Shown one piece after another: positions 10,001 to 21,047 of a stretch of 64,000 nucleotides of DNA (within the stretch, counting starts at the first letter, position 1; each line of letters starts with the position of its first letter). A program made the translations under genes and the position numbers. The notes under the pieces were generated by a model. The model saw only the letters and a program-made list of their open reading frames with translations, had not been told where the DNA came from and searched no databases. Source of the DNA: an uncultured Schlesneria sp. (GTDB taxonomy: Bacteria > Planctomycetota > Planctomycetia > Planctomycetales > Planctomycetaceae). Location of the stretch: positions 38,394-102,393 of the forward strand of contig CAILLA010000209.1 of NCBI GenBank assembly GCA_903834925.1, read 5' to 3'.

Positions 10001-13000
10001 TTCATCGCCGTAGAGATACGTCAGGTCGGCTGGGTCTCGTTCCGCGATCAGCGCTGCCAGCAATTCGAGGAACGTCGAAATCGGATTCGCCGTGGCTGGA
10101 AGTGCCGACCGGGCAAGATGCGGACGATCGCCGAGAATTTCGTCAATCATCCGACTACACGATGAACCTGGACCGATCTCAAGAAATGTTCTGACACCAT
10201 CGGCATAAGCCTGCTCGATCACGCGGGGGAAATCGATCGTGTTGACCGCTTGTGCCACGATGGCCTTGGCGGCGTTTTCCTGCGTCAGCTCGTAGGGGCA
10301 ACTCCATGCCGTACTATAGAAGTCAATCGGTCGCGTTGCCTGAATCGAAGTACCATTCGGGTCTGCGACACTCGGTGCGGTCGTCCGCATCACGTGTAGT
10401 GCGTGGTAGGCGGATTCAACCTGGCGAAGGACTTCACAATGAACCGTGCTTGGCGCTGCAAACGAAACGAATGTCGCTGATAAGTCACGAACCAATCGTT
10501 CGACCTCGCTCCGATCGCCTCCGATGACACATTGACTTGGCGTGTTGATGATTAACAAATAGACTCGCGGTGGGGAGACCAATTCACGCGCGGTCTCTTG
10601 CAAGATTAACGCGGCTATCGCTTTTCGAACTTCGCCCGCAGAACGGTCGATCACACCAGAGACCCACGGGACGTCAGTCCCCTCGGGAATATTCCAGGCA
10701 CGCCTGGCCGCATTGAATGGGTAGACCAGATCACTACCAAACAGCGTGGCGGCATCCATGCGGCCAAGCATCTCGTCTCGATCTTTCCAGGCTCGTAATC
10801 CGAATAATGCCGCAGACTCGCCCAGACTATATCCAAGACTGGCGGAAGGGACGAAACCGAAGCGTGCAAGCAGATCGCACACTGCCGTCCCGATGGCAAC
10901 TTGGCCAAAGATCATTGACTTATGATCATCTAACAGTTCGGTGGTCGACTTGCCGTACCAGATTAACTCCGGACGATATTGGTCCATCAATCGTTCGTTC
11001 TCATAATCTTGCCGAATCAAGATCTCGGGAAACGCCGAAAGCAGTTCGCGGCCCATGCCAAGAAACGCATTACCCGAACCCGGAAATACATAGGCCAGTC
11101 GACCGGTCTTTCCCAGCGGATCATGTGAAAAGAAGATTCGCCGATCAATGTCATCGACAGTCGAGTTTCCGTAAAGGCGAACCTTCGCCAATCGAATGAC
11201 TTCTGGCAGTTCATCGATCGACTTGATCACGAGAGCGACAGCCAATCGCCGTTCTTCACATGGCGGTCGCTCGTGAAACCAACGTTTTGCCAACGGCCCG
11301 ATCGACTCACGTGAATCAGCAAACTCCGCCAACCGTTCCAAACCCGATTCGAGTTCTCCGATGTTGTCGCCATCGATCACAAACAGGCCCACATTCCGCA
11401 ACAGAGTTTCCCGAACCTTCGATTTTGGAGTGTGATAGAATGTTGAGTCGGGGTGATCCGCAAGTTCAAAAGCGAGTCCTCGGCCGTCGACCCCTCGGCC
11501 GGTGACGCGAATTCGCCTTGCTCCGTCCGACCGATTGTGTAACCAATGATCGGACGTTGATTCTGGCACAATGCGATACCGCAATGAGCTCACGGCGGTT
11601 GCCAACTCTAATAGACCAGTCGCTGCGCCAGCATTGATTGATGAATCAGACTTGTTACGGCCTCGATTCGACGAATCGATTTGTGTGATCACAGCATGAA
11701 TCGGGTCGCCATCAGCAATTGCGTCTTCAAATCGCTTCAGCACAAACGCCGTCGCGCTATCGACGGTTTTTCCCGTCTTCGGTCCCGCTGGCAATCCCCA
11801 CGCCGCCAACTGACTTCGAATATCGCACGGCAGGTCAACCGCACCAACGAGTGCCTGATCGAGTTCCCCCTCGCCGCAATGCATGGGCGGCCATTTCGCA
11901 CGCGCGTAAACCAGAATTCTCGCCGGCAGAAATCGTGAAACTGGGACCACCGACATTGAATTCACGAGCCAATCGGCTGGCAACGATACCACCCAGGTTA
12001 CCCATCACGCGATTCGCTGTTAATGGCGGGCCAATCGATTTCTTCAGTTGAGCGACCCATTCGGTCAACTCCTCCGGCGTAAGGATCAGCCCGAGCATGT
12101 CGGCCCATTGTGGGGCCAACTCTTCAATCGACCAGCGGAGATGAAAGTTCGTCGTATTCGGATCAAGCTCGATACCAATGAACACACCGGTACGGTTTCC
12201 CAAAGTTGCAGTGGCGGTCCGAAGAGTCGGTTCCTGGTCTGCATGCAGGGCATCGCGCAAGGCCTCGGCAGCAACCTTCAACATCAATTGCTGCTGCGGC
12301 AACATATCCTGCATCTCCAGCGGAGGAATGCGGAATTCCCCAAGGGGCAGATGAACTGATGCAACCGGATCGCTCAAAGATTGGCTGGTATCCAACGCCA
12401 AGCCGACTTCATCACGATACCACTCGGTCGTTGTCACACCCCAGTCATTGCGCGAATCCATTTCGTCTGCAGATCCACGCGGCGAGCTTTTGTTGGCCGA
12501 TGACGATACTGTTCCCGCGTGAACGGCAAGACCGACAATCGCGATGTTCAGTTTCGACTCAGGTAGTGATGAAGGTCGGGTTTCCAACCTGATCGGTAAG
12601 CCGCCGTCATTGGTTCGTGATACCTCCTGCGACGGTAATTTAATAAACTCTTCAATCAACACGTGAGCGTTAATTCCGCCGAATCCAAAGGCATTGATCG
12701 TGGCGCGACGAGGGATCAAGTCCGATCGCGTCCCATGATCCGTAACCGATTTCTCGACACGCCGTTCCCATGGTTCCGCCTGACGCAGAACGCGAAACGG
12801 GCTTCCGGGTTGAGCCAACGCGGAAGCTGGCTTCTCATAGTTTGCGGTCGGTGGCAGTGTCTGATGCCTGATTGCCAATAACACTTTCATCAGGCCGGCA
12901 GCCCCAGCACCCGTTAGCAGGTGACCGACGTTCGACTTCACACCACCAATCACACACTGACCGGGAATGGCTTGTTCCCGTTCCCATAACTGATGAAGAC

Positions 13001-14078
13001 TATCGATTTCGACACTGTCGCCAACGGGAGTTCCCGTCGCATGACATTCGATCAGATCGACATCACTCGGTTGCCAGCCAGCCTGCTGATACGCCGATCG
13101 CATGGCGCGAAGCTGACCTTCGGAATGAGGTGCCAAAAGGTTCGCACCCCGATCATTCGATAGACCAATCCCGGCAATCACGCCATAAATGTAGTCGCCA
13201 GAATCGATCGCATCGGTCAATCGCTTGAGAACGAAAACGCCTGCCCCCTCGCCAACGACCAGACCGTCGGCGGCGGCACTCAAAGGAGCACATCGGCCAC
13301 GTCGCGACAATGCCTTGAGCTGAGCGAATCCCATCTGAGTGTACTGGCAGTCAGGTCGCGACATCCCTCCAGCCAGCATGGCATCTGCTCGATGAGCCAG
13401 CAGTTCTTCACAGGCAAATTTCAGTGCATAAAGTGACGACGCACAGGCGGCATCCAAGGTATAGGCCAGTCCCCCCAGTCCCAGTCCTTCAGCGATCAAT
13501 GCCGCCGGAAGACTGGCCGCATAGTGGTTCCAAGGATGCCAATCCGATCGCTGGAAATTGCGACGACATTCCGACATCAATTGACTGCGGCGTTCGACAG
13601 TGAGCTCCGCCGATTCGACGATCCGTTCCAGGAAGGTCCGTCCCAGTACGTCGCGGCACATTGCCGAAGTTGATTCGGTTGGAAGGACAATATTCCCGAG
13701 AATAACGCCGACGCGATCCGGACTGATACCGCCGAGTCCACGTGCGTCCTGAAATGCCATCCGAGACGCCTGCAAACCAAGATGAAACAATGGGTCTAAT
13801 TTACCCGGTAATTTGTTGTAAGGGCTCAATCCCTTCGGATCAAACTGAAAATCTTCGATGAAGCAACCCCAAGTCGAGTAGACTCGATCGGCTTTCGGTC
13901 CATCAGGATCAAACGCGGTTTCCGGCCTGAGGAACCAGCGGTCTTTCGGGACGTTTCGACCCGAATCAATTCCGTTGGCAATATTCCTCCAGAATGTGTC
14001 CAGGTTGGGCGCACCTGGAAAGATGCCGCCGATGCCGACAATGGCAATTCGTTCGGTTCGGTCAATCGTCGACATCAC
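7019..14078 (-). CDS. PfaC-like iterative PKS / PUFA synthase: KS - CLF - AT - hot-dog DH x4; interrupted by a +1 frameshift at 11866-11870
   Basis: Track ORFs 11835-14078 (KS, start of CLF) and 7019-11992 (rest of CLF, AT, DHs) are two halves of one protein. KS: TLDAACASSLYAL, ECHATGTPVGD, KSNVGHLLTGAG. AT: YVFPGSG, ASLGYSLGESAAL. DHs: WFLTCHFCDDQVMPG, WFFKAHFYQDPVVPG. With one base removed the span is 7059 nt = 2353 codons. Confidence 0.85.
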
Positions 14079-14181
14079 GGCAAAGACTTCAAGTTGAGCA
14101 GGGAGCGGGGTGAGTTCAAACCGACATCATAATCAGCCAGCTCAACCCAAACCACGCGGTCAGCAATGTTCATGATTTCCA

Positions 14182-14214
14182 GGGTAGGGTGGGACAAGTC
14201 TTCGAAGTCCCACC
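14182..14214 (-). repeat. Hairpin repeat ggtgggacttcgaagacttgtcccaccctacc, copy 1
   Basis: 8-bp stem GGTGGGAC...GTCCCACC downstream of the HAD gene; related copy at 38120. Confidence 0.6.
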
Positions 14215-14268
14215 AAAATCCATTGGAACAGTTTGCGATCTAGACTTCAGAGTTCCCTCGGAATAAAC

Positions 14269-14931
14269 CTACGAAAGAATCTTCAGAATAAACGGGTCGT
14301 TCAATCCGCTGGCAATGTATTTCGAATGGCTGAAATCATGACCGGCGGTATGTTCGTGTGGGACCGAGACGATAAACGCACCAGCCGCTGCGGCCGCACG
14401 AGTTCCCGTTTCCGAGTCTTCCAGTACCAGCATATTTTCAGGTCGGACACCCAGATGTTCCGCTGCCTTCAGATAAATTTCGGGATTCGGCTTTCCCTGG
14501 GTCACGCTTTCCGCAGTCAGTTGAATTGGAAAACGCAGAGACAGGTCAAAACGCCCAAAGATATTATTGAGGTAATCACGAGGCGACGACGTCGCAACGC
14601 CTTTCGGAATGTTTTTCGATTCGAGCAAATCCAATAAGTCGAACAAACCCGGCATCGGCTTCAGGTGATCCGTCAGCATTTCGTGGAAAATCACACGTGA
14701 TTCCGCCAGCAGATCAGCGGGTTCTTCGTTCAGTCCCATGTAATCCCGAAAAGCGGTCAACGATTCGAGCGGTCGACGTCCGAGCATCGCATCCATCGCA
14801 CCTCGCGACATCCGCATCCCGCGACGTTGCAACAGTACATCGGCCGAGACGTAAAAGACCTCTTCCGTATTAAACATTAATCCGTCCAGGTCAAAGCAAA
14901 CCGCCTGAATCGTCGGAAGCGTCTGGGTCAT
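14269..14931 (-). CDS. HAD-superfamily hydrolase (beta-phosphoglucomutase-like)
   Basis: VCFDLDGLMFNTEE, GVATSSPRDYL, KPNPEIYLKAAEHLGVRPENMLVLEDSETGTRAAAAAG. Confidence 0.85.
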   Translation of the reverse strand: MTQTLPTIQAVCFDLDGLMFNTEEVFYVSADVLLQRRGMRMSRGAMDAMLGRRPLESLTAFRDYMGLNEEPADLLAESRVIFHEMLTDHLKPMPGLFDLLDLLESKNIPKGVATSSPRDYLNNIFGRFDLSLRFPIQLTAESVTQGKPNPEIYLKAAEHLGVRPENMLVLEDSETGTRAAAAAGAFIVSVPHEHTAGHDFSHSKYIASGLNDPFILKILS

Positions 14932-15074
14932 AGCGTTTTCGAATTTCCCGCAAATACAATTTTTGGTCGAGAGGTCGCTCAATCGGGTTGCGCACGAAAA
15001 CTAAGTCTAGTTGCCATCTCGACCGTCGTCCACGATTCATCGAGGCATTATCGACGACGAATTCTTCGGCTCTT

Positions 15075-15168
15075 GTGCTACTGCTCCGTCCTCGGTCAAA
15101 AAATGCTCTTCAACGATGACGAAAACCGAGAAGCCACTGCGTCGGAGAAGACTCCGATGCCGTGGCAC
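15075..15168 (-). repeat. Double-hairpin intergenic element, copy B (degenerate)
   Basis: Gene-sense: gtgccacggcatcggagtcttctccgacgcagtggcttctcggttttcgtcatcgttgaagagcattttttgaccgaggacggagcagtagcac; 30 nt after the aldolase stop. Confidence 0.75.
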
Positions 15169-15198
15169 AAAACTTAAGCTCTTCCACGTCACAAAGCG

Positions 15199-15966
15199 TT
15201 ATGCGCGCAACGCGGCCAACCAATGTTTCAATGCCGTCTGATAAATCGCGCTGTCGGCACCGTATGCAACCAATCGAAAACCCCGTTGAAGTTGAGCCCG
15301 TCCTTCCTCGACACTGTTCACCAGAACGGCAGGAACCTTGTCATGTCGCTGACATGCGGCAAGAACACTTTCAATGGCCGCTTGAATCTTGGGATGATCC
15401 ATCTGTCCCGGAATCCCCAACGAATTGGCCATGTCGTACAAACCGATCCACAGTACGTCGATTTCAGCCACGGACGCAATTTCTTCAAGATTAGCGAGAC
15501 CCTTGGCGGTTTCGACCTGAACAATCAATAGCGATTCGGTGTTCGCAGAATGAACGGCATCGGTGATCGATTCGGCTCCGTAGCCGTCATGCGGCACTCC
15601 AAAAGCCGCTCCTCGACGGCCCAATGGTGGATACTTGGCCGACTGGACAAGTAACTTTGCCTCCTCTGCCGATTCCACCATCGGAGCCATCACCCCCATC
15701 GCCCCCATATCGAGGACGCGTGAGACGAAGTGATATTGAGTCGTCGGAATCCGCACGATCGGGACCAGTTTCTGACACGGGGTCGTCGCGATCAGCATCC
15801 GAATCGATTCGATCTCCCAGCCGGTATGTTCCATGTCGTAAACGGCAAATTCCGCTCCGGCATTCGCGGCAATCCTGCCAATCCCCGTGGTATTGAACTC
15901 GAACATCATCGTTCCGATCGCAACCCCGCCAGATTTCACCTTATGTTTGACCGAGTTCTTAATCAT
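15199..15966 (-). CDS. HpcH/HpaI aldolase family protein
   Basis: AEFAVYDMEHTGWE, VPIVRIPT, ...GAMGVMAPMVESAEEA, VLWIGLYDMANSLGIPGQMDHP. Confidence 0.85.
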   Translation of the reverse strand: MIKNSVKHKVKSGGVAIGTMMFEFNTTGIGRIAANAGAEFAVYDMEHTGWEIESIRMLIATTPCQKLVPIVRIPTTQYHFVSRVLDMGAMGVMAPMVESAEEAKLLVQSAKYPPLGRRGAAFGVPHDGYGAESITDAVHSANTESLLIVQVETAKGLANLEEIASVAEIDVLWIGLYDMANSLGIPGQMDHPKIQAAIESVLAACQRHDKVPAVLVNSVEEGRAQLQRGFRLVAYGADSAIYQTALKHWLAALRA

Positions 15967-16340
15967 CCCGCCGTATCCTCATTCGTGATTGGAAAAAAGT
16001 GTTCGATACCGGATTTTGCCAACGTTGATTTGCCGACTTCCCGATTCAATTAAGATATCTGGTCGACCGGATCGGTGTTAGCCTTCAGATTCCTAAGATC
16101 CCTTGCTTCCGTGTCTGGATGGCCTTTATGGATGTTTTTTGCAGGGAATTGCGATGAGTTATCAAATTCAATTCGTGGTTTCCAACTCCAGGCTGCGGTC
16201 TTTTTCTTTTCGTTTTTCGCAAGAGATTCCTGCCACCTATTCCCACACCCTTGAAAAGCCGAGTATACTTTTAGACAGTTCGCGGTTCGGTGGTTTTCCC
16301 ATGTGCGCGAGTTTGCTCGCGGATGTGATTGAGGCATTTT

Positions 16341-17399
16341 ATGAACAGACTTGCTTCGTGTCTGGTTGCAATGGCCTGCGGATTAGGCTTATTCGGTTTG
16401 AATATCAAAGCGTCTCACGCCGCTGCGGAAATGTATGCTCCGCCGAAAACTGACGAGGTTCGTGGTCGGGTTCTTGCCTGGCTTAGCGAGAAAAACCTCT
16501 CGGAAGCACAACGAGAGCAAGTGACTGCCGTCTGGATGGGATTGGGTGAGTCTGTCGCTCCGGATCGGCTGCTTGAGCTTGTAGTCCAGTCTTTTGCGAT
16601 TGCCGATCCCGATGTCTTGAAGCTACAGAATGAATGCAATTCTGTCGCGTCGGGTCTGACCGGGCCAAATGCAGATTTTCTGAAACAGCAAGCGCGAAGT
16701 CCGTTTTATCTTGCCAACATGAATCTGTTTTACGGTCGCTTCCTGGTTGAGCGACGTCTATTTGACGAAGCCTGGGAAATCTTGAAGAGTATTGATGCTC
16801 ATCAGGTTGTCGACCCTTCGTCGTTGTTCTTCTTTCAGGCTGTGGCTGCTCAGGGAATGCTCGAATTGAAACCGGCCCTGGACGCCATTGATCAACTGCT
16901 GACACATACCGAGCGGGTACCCGTCCGTTACTCAGCGACGGCAACATTGATGCAGGCGGACTTAAAAGGTTTGCAGGAAAAGTCGCTGGGGGAGTTGGCT
17001 CGACTGATGGCCGATTCCGAGCGACGATTGGAACTTGGGCGAGCCGGTGAAAAAGTCCAGGGGGTTCAAGAACGAATTATTGCGAACCTGGACGAGATCA
17101 TTAAGAAGACTGAGCAGCAACAAGGTGGCGGCGGTGGTGGCGGAGGCGGGGGAGGCCAGGGCGGAAGCAATCAAAATTCTGGTGACGCCGCCGATGATAG
17201 TCGGGTCAAAGGGGAAGAAGCCCCTGGTGAGACCGACAAAAAGCGTTTTGAAAATAAGGGGAGTTGGGGAAATCTGCCGGAGAAAGATCTTGCGAAAGCC
17301 AAGAATGATCTCAACAAGAATTTTCCATCGCATTACGAACAGGCGATTGAGAAATACACGAAAAAGCTGGCCGGTCGGACGGCGAAGAAGAGCAAATAA
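16341..17399 (+). CDS. Exported conserved protein with poly-Gly linker
   Basis: Signal peptide MNRLASCLVAMACGLGLFGLNIKASHA; helical/TPR-like body; (G)11 tract; C-terminal WGNLPEKDLAKAKNDLNKNFPSHYEQAIEKYTKKLA. Confidence 0.7.
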   Translation: MNRLASCLVAMACGLGLFGLNIKASHAAAEMYAPPKTDEVRGRVLAWLSEKNLSEAQREQVTAVWMGLGESVAPDRLLELVVQSFAIADPDVLKLQNECNSVASGLTGPNADFLKQQARSPFYLANMNLFYGRFLVERRLFDEAWEILKSIDAHQVVDPSSLFFFQAVAAQGMLELKPALDAIDQLLTHTERVPVRYSATATLMQADLKGLQEKSLGELARLMADSERRLELGRAGEKVQGVQERIIANLDEIIKKTEQQQGGGGGGGGGGGQGGSNQNSGDAADDSRVKGEEAPGETDKKRFENKGSWGNLPEKDLAKAKNDLNKNFPSHYEQAIEKYTKKLAGRTAKKSK

Positions 17400-17426
17400 G
17401 TTGGTTGAACAGAATGTGGTCAGACC

Positions 17427-17526
17427 GTGCCACTGTATCGTAGTCTTCTCCGACGCAATGGCTTCGTTTTTTTTCGACATCGGTTTGAAGAGCACTGATT
17501 GACCGGGGACGGTCAATCAGTGGCAC
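17427..17526 (+). repeat. Double-hairpin intergenic element, copy C
   Basis: gtgccactgtatcgtagtcttctccgacgcaatggcttcg...gaagagcactgattgaccggggacggtcaatcagtggcac; 27 nt after the upstream stop. Confidence 0.8.
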
Positions 17527-17553
17527 AAATACTGAACTAGGAATGATCTCTCG

Positions 17554-18756
17554 ATGAACGGCTTGTCATTTTTGGTACTGTTGACCGTTGCGCAGGCTCC
17601 TGCGGTTGAAGTTCAGACATTGTCAGAGAGGCAACTTCAAGGGACGCTGGAATCGCTGAACGCGAATTCTGCGATTCTGAAAACTGGATCGGGTTCGGAA
17701 TCGGTTCCTACGTCGGACATTTTGAAAATCCGATCAGCATCCCCTGATTCGGCCCCATCGATCGAATCGATTGTGGTGCGACTTGTCGACGATTCACAGC
17801 TAAGAGTCCGAACATACCTTTCTTCAGGGACCGTCGTGACGGTCACACATCCTCAACTCGGGGAACTTCGGATTCCGGTAGCGAGTGTCTCAAGCGTTCG
17901 ATTCGCCGCTGTCGATTCGAAGGTGGAACCTGAATGGAATCAACTCATCGAACGTGCTCCCAAGAAAGACATGATCGCCGTTCGGAAAGGGGATGTCCTG
18001 GATCATCTCGATGGCATCGTCGGTTCGATGAATGACGCAACGCTCCAGTTCCAACTTGATGGCGATGACATTCCGGTCAAACGGGAAAAAGTCTTTGGCC
18101 TCATCTTTTCCAAACGCGAATCGTCCGCCAGAAAAGCGGTGGCACAAGTCGAACTTTCCTCGGGTGACTTGCTGTCCGCAAAGCAGATCGAATGGAATGG
18201 AACGAAGTGGCTGGTAAGGCTTGTGACGGGACTGGAAACGCAAGTCGCGCCCGAGTCTATCAAAGTGATCGACTACAGCATCAGCAAGTTCACGTATCTC
18301 TCGGACCTTGAACCGCGTGGCATGAAGCACACTCCATTTTTTGGAGAGTTTTCTGATTTCAATGTGTTTGCGTATCGACGTGACAAAGACTTCGAAGGAA
18401 ATCGGATCAGCCTGGGTCATAAGACCTATGCCAAAGGTTTGGCAATTCACTCAAAAACGGTCTTGAAATATCGTTTGGGTGGCGACTACCGACGATTTCA
18501 AGCAGTGATGGGGATTGGCGACGAAATCAACCGAGGCAACGTCGATGTCACCGTTAAAGCTGACGAAAAAGTTGTTTTTAATGGGCCGGTCAAAGTCGGT
18601 GAAAACGGGGCGCAAGGTGCTCGCCGTCCCGCACCACAAGTTCTTGACATCAATGTAAACGGCGCGGTCGAACTGGAAATCCTCGTGGACTATGGAAGTG
18701 ATAAGATCGATATTGGTGATCGACTTTATCTCGCCAACGCTCGACTTGTCAGATAG
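17554..18756 (+). CDS. NPCBM/NEW2-domain protein
   Basis: C-terminal half ISLGHKTYAKGLAIHSKTVLKYRLGGDYRRFQAVMGIGDEINRGNVDVTVKADEKVVF... is NPCBM-like; N-terminal signal-like segment. Confidence 0.75.
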   Translation: MNGLSFLVLLTVAQAPAVEVQTLSERQLQGTLESLNANSAILKTGSGSESVPTSDILKIRSASPDSAPSIESIVVRLVDDSQLRVRTYLSSGTVVTVTHPQLGELRIPVASVSSVRFAAVDSKVEPEWNQLIERAPKKDMIAVRKGDVLDHLDGIVGSMNDATLQFQLDGDDIPVKREKVFGLIFSKRESSARKAVAQVELSSGDLLSAKQIEWNGTKWLVRLVTGLETQVAPESIKVIDYSISKFTYLSDLEPRGMKHTPFFGEFSDFNVFAYRRDKDFEGNRISLGHKTYAKGLAIHSKTVLKYRLGGDYRRFQAVMGIGDEINRGNVDVTVKADEKVVFNGPVKVGENGAQGARRPAPQVLDINVNGAVELEILVDYGSDKIDIGDRLYLANARLVR

Positions 18757-18760
18757 GCAA

Positions 18761-19315
18761 TCAATCTGGCAAGTCACCGAAAATGACTGAGCGAGCACTG
18801 TGGTAATGACACAATGCGACGGCAAAGGCATCGGCCACGTCGTTCGGTTCGAGCAATTTGTCCAGTCGCAATTCTTGTCGAATGGCATGTTGAATTTGTT
18901 CTTTTGACGCCTTTCCGCTCCCCGTTAACAGTCGCTTGATCTGTGTCGGCGTATAATGAACGACAGGGACACCTGCATCGGCGGCAGCGTAAAGAAGTGC
19001 TCCGCGCGCGTGAGCCATCAGGATCGCCGTCTTCGGGAATTGTGACGTCGAAAAGACCTGTTCGATCGCCAGCACTTGCGGTTTGAATTCGTCGATGACT
19101 TCACGTAGGCCGCGGCCGAGTTCGAGAATTCGTTCAGACAGAGATAAAGTTTTCGTGGACTGAATGACCCCACCTTCACGAAGGACAGGCTTTTCGGCGG
19201 ATCGTTCGAGAATTGCGTAACCGGTCCGGTTTAAGCCCGGATCGACTCCGAGCACGCAATTTGGCCGGTCCGATCCGTCGAAATGCCGTGCTTGTTGGTT
19301 TGTTTCAGATGTCAT
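18761..19315 (-). CDS. ruvC: Crossover junction endodeoxyribonuclease RuvC
   Basis: VLGVDPGLNRTGYAIL, LAIEQVFSTSQFPKTAILMAHARGALL, YTPTQIKRLLTGSGKASKEQIQ, NDVADAFAVALCH. Confidence 0.95.
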   Translation of the reverse strand: MTSETNQQARHFDGSDRPNCVLGVDPGLNRTGYAILERSAEKPVLREGGVIQSTKTLSLSERILELGRGLREVIDEFKPQVLAIEQVFSTSQFPKTAILMAHARGALLYAAADAGVPVVHYTPTQIKRLLTGSGKASKEQIQHAIRQELRLDKLLEPNDVADAFAVALCHYHSARSVIFGDLPD

Positions 19316-19450
19316 GGAAATCCATTTCCGAGTCGGCTAACGAGGTGTAACGCGCATTATTCAAAATTTTGGAGCAGTTTCGGTTTTCGTAGTGGAGGCT
19401 TTCAGCCTCCGCGAATCGGAGTGAACGCTGGATGGTCCGTACGAGTTGTT

Positions 19451-19479
19451 GTGGCGCACGGGCTGAAGCCCATGCTACG
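19451..19479. repeat. 29-bp repeat gtggcgcacgggctgaagcccatgctacg, copy 1
   Basis: Identical to 21048-21076; contains palindrome GGGCTgaAGCCC. Neighbouring hairpin GGAGGCTttcAGCCTCC at about 19394. Confidence 0.8.
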
Positions 19480-19512
19480 AGTTGAGGCTTGCTCGTTTCA
19501 ATTTACAAACGC

Positions 19513-20709
19513 TCAGAATCTTGGGGCGAGTTTTTCGACGATCAGTTTTCCGATATTCAACGATGCTGTTGCAGCGGGAGAGGGAGCGTTGCAGACATTA
19601 ACGACCAGGTCGTTCTCCTGGATCAGGAAATCGTCTACGAGGTTTCCGTCTCGAGTCAACGCCTGTGCTCGAACCCCGGCAGGGGCGGGGACTAAATGTT
19701 CGCTCTGAATCTCGGGGACGAGACGTTGCAGTGCCGCAACAAAAGCATTTTTGCTAAACGAGCGATACATTTCGTGGAAACCAGCTCGCCAGTGCTTCCA
19801 TGCCATTCGCAGGAATCCGGGATAACTGAGCGATTCCAGCGTGTCAAACAAATTGAAGCTTGTCTTGTAATACCCCTCGCGAGCGAACGAGAACACGGCA
19901 TTCGGGCCGCATTCGACTCCTCCGTGGATCATCCGGGTGAAATGAACGCCGAGAAAGGGGAAGTCGGGATCGGGAACCGGGTAAATCAGGCTGTGGCATA
20001 GGTGCTGTGCCGACGGTTTGAGTTCAAAATATTCGCCACGGAATGGGATGATCTGAGCGTCGGGACGCACTCCCGATAGCCAGGCGACGCGATCGCTTTG
20101 TAAGCCAGCACAGTTCACAACCAGTCGAGCGTCCAATTCACCGGCTGTATTCTGAACGACCATGCGATTGTCGTGACGGAACATCCCTGTGACTTTCGCA
20201 CTCATTTTCAGTTCACCGCCGGCCGCTTTGATTCGTTCGGCCATTTTTTCAGCAACTTGTCGATAATCGACAATTCCCGCGTCGGGGACGTGAATTGCTT
20301 GAACACCTAAAACATGTGGCTCTATTTCTTTCAAGCGTTCGGGGCCGATTCGTTCGCAACGAATATCATTGGCCAGCCCTCGTTCGTAAATCCGTTCCAA
20401 CTGCGGAATCTCGTTCGGTGTTACGGCAACGATGACCTTGCCGCACCGATCGAACGGGATATTTTCCTTCTGGCAAAATTCTTCCATCGCCAGCTTTCCG
20501 TTACGGCAATTCGTTGCCCGCAACGATCCGGGTTTGTAATAGATACCGGAGTGAAGCACGCCCGAATTATGGCCAGTCTGGTGCTGAGCGACTTCACGTT
20601 CTTTTTCGAGAATTGTTACCTTGCGACCAGGAAATCGCTCAAGCAACCGATACGCGGTGGCCAGCCCAACGATCCCTCCACCAATAATGACAACGTCTGC
20701 GTGCTGCAT
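19513..20709 (-). CDS. lhgO: L-2-hydroxyglutarate oxidase
   Basis: [81 protein letters not shown]. Confidence 0.92.
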   Translation of the reverse strand: MQHADVVIIGGGIVGLATAYRLLERFPGRKVTILEKEREVAQHQTGHNSGVLHSGIYYKPGSLRATNCRNGKLAMEEFCQKENIPFDRCGKVIVAVTPNEIPQLERIYERGLANDIRCERIGPERLKEIEPHVLGVQAIHVPDAGIVDYRQVAEKMAERIKAAGGELKMSAKVTGMFRHDNRMVVQNTAGELDARLVVNCAGLQSDRVAWLSGVRPDAQIIPFRGEYFELKPSAQHLCHSLIYPVPDPDFPFLGVHFTRMIHGGVECGPNAVFSFAREGYYKTSFNLFDTLESLSYPGFLRMAWKHWRAGFHEMYRSFSKNAFVAALQRLVPEIQSEHLVPAPAGVRAQALTRDGNLVDDFLIQENDLVVNVCNAPSPAATASLNIGKLIVEKLAPRF

Positions 20710-21047
20710 GTGCGATCCTGATCTCTAGCGAACTGGTTCCCTCGCCACATCGGGTCGCCGGAAACTCTGTCGGCAGTATAGTTCACCTGAATCCCCGAAA
20801 GTAACCAACCTGCCTGCCTCGTCGGATTCGATCGTGCTTTGAGCGAGCAACGAAACGAACGAAATGACTCCAACAGTCGCTGGAACTTGGCTTTCAATCG
20901 TTAAAAGCTGCCGAAGCAGAACCACCTGAATAATCGTTAACGATTGCCCTCTGTTTTCGCCGATGACGGATGTAGCGTGGGAATTTCTGCGTTGCCTATG
21001 GGGTTGTTGGTTTTTGTTGTGTGGGCTTTTTGCTCGGACAAGATTTC

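Noticed and set aside
11866-11870. Programmed +1 ribosomal frameshifting in the PKS gene
   Set aside because: No convincing stimulator or known slippery context for +1 shifting; a homopolymer indel (error or mutation) is simpler. Kept only as an alternative in the frameshift finding.
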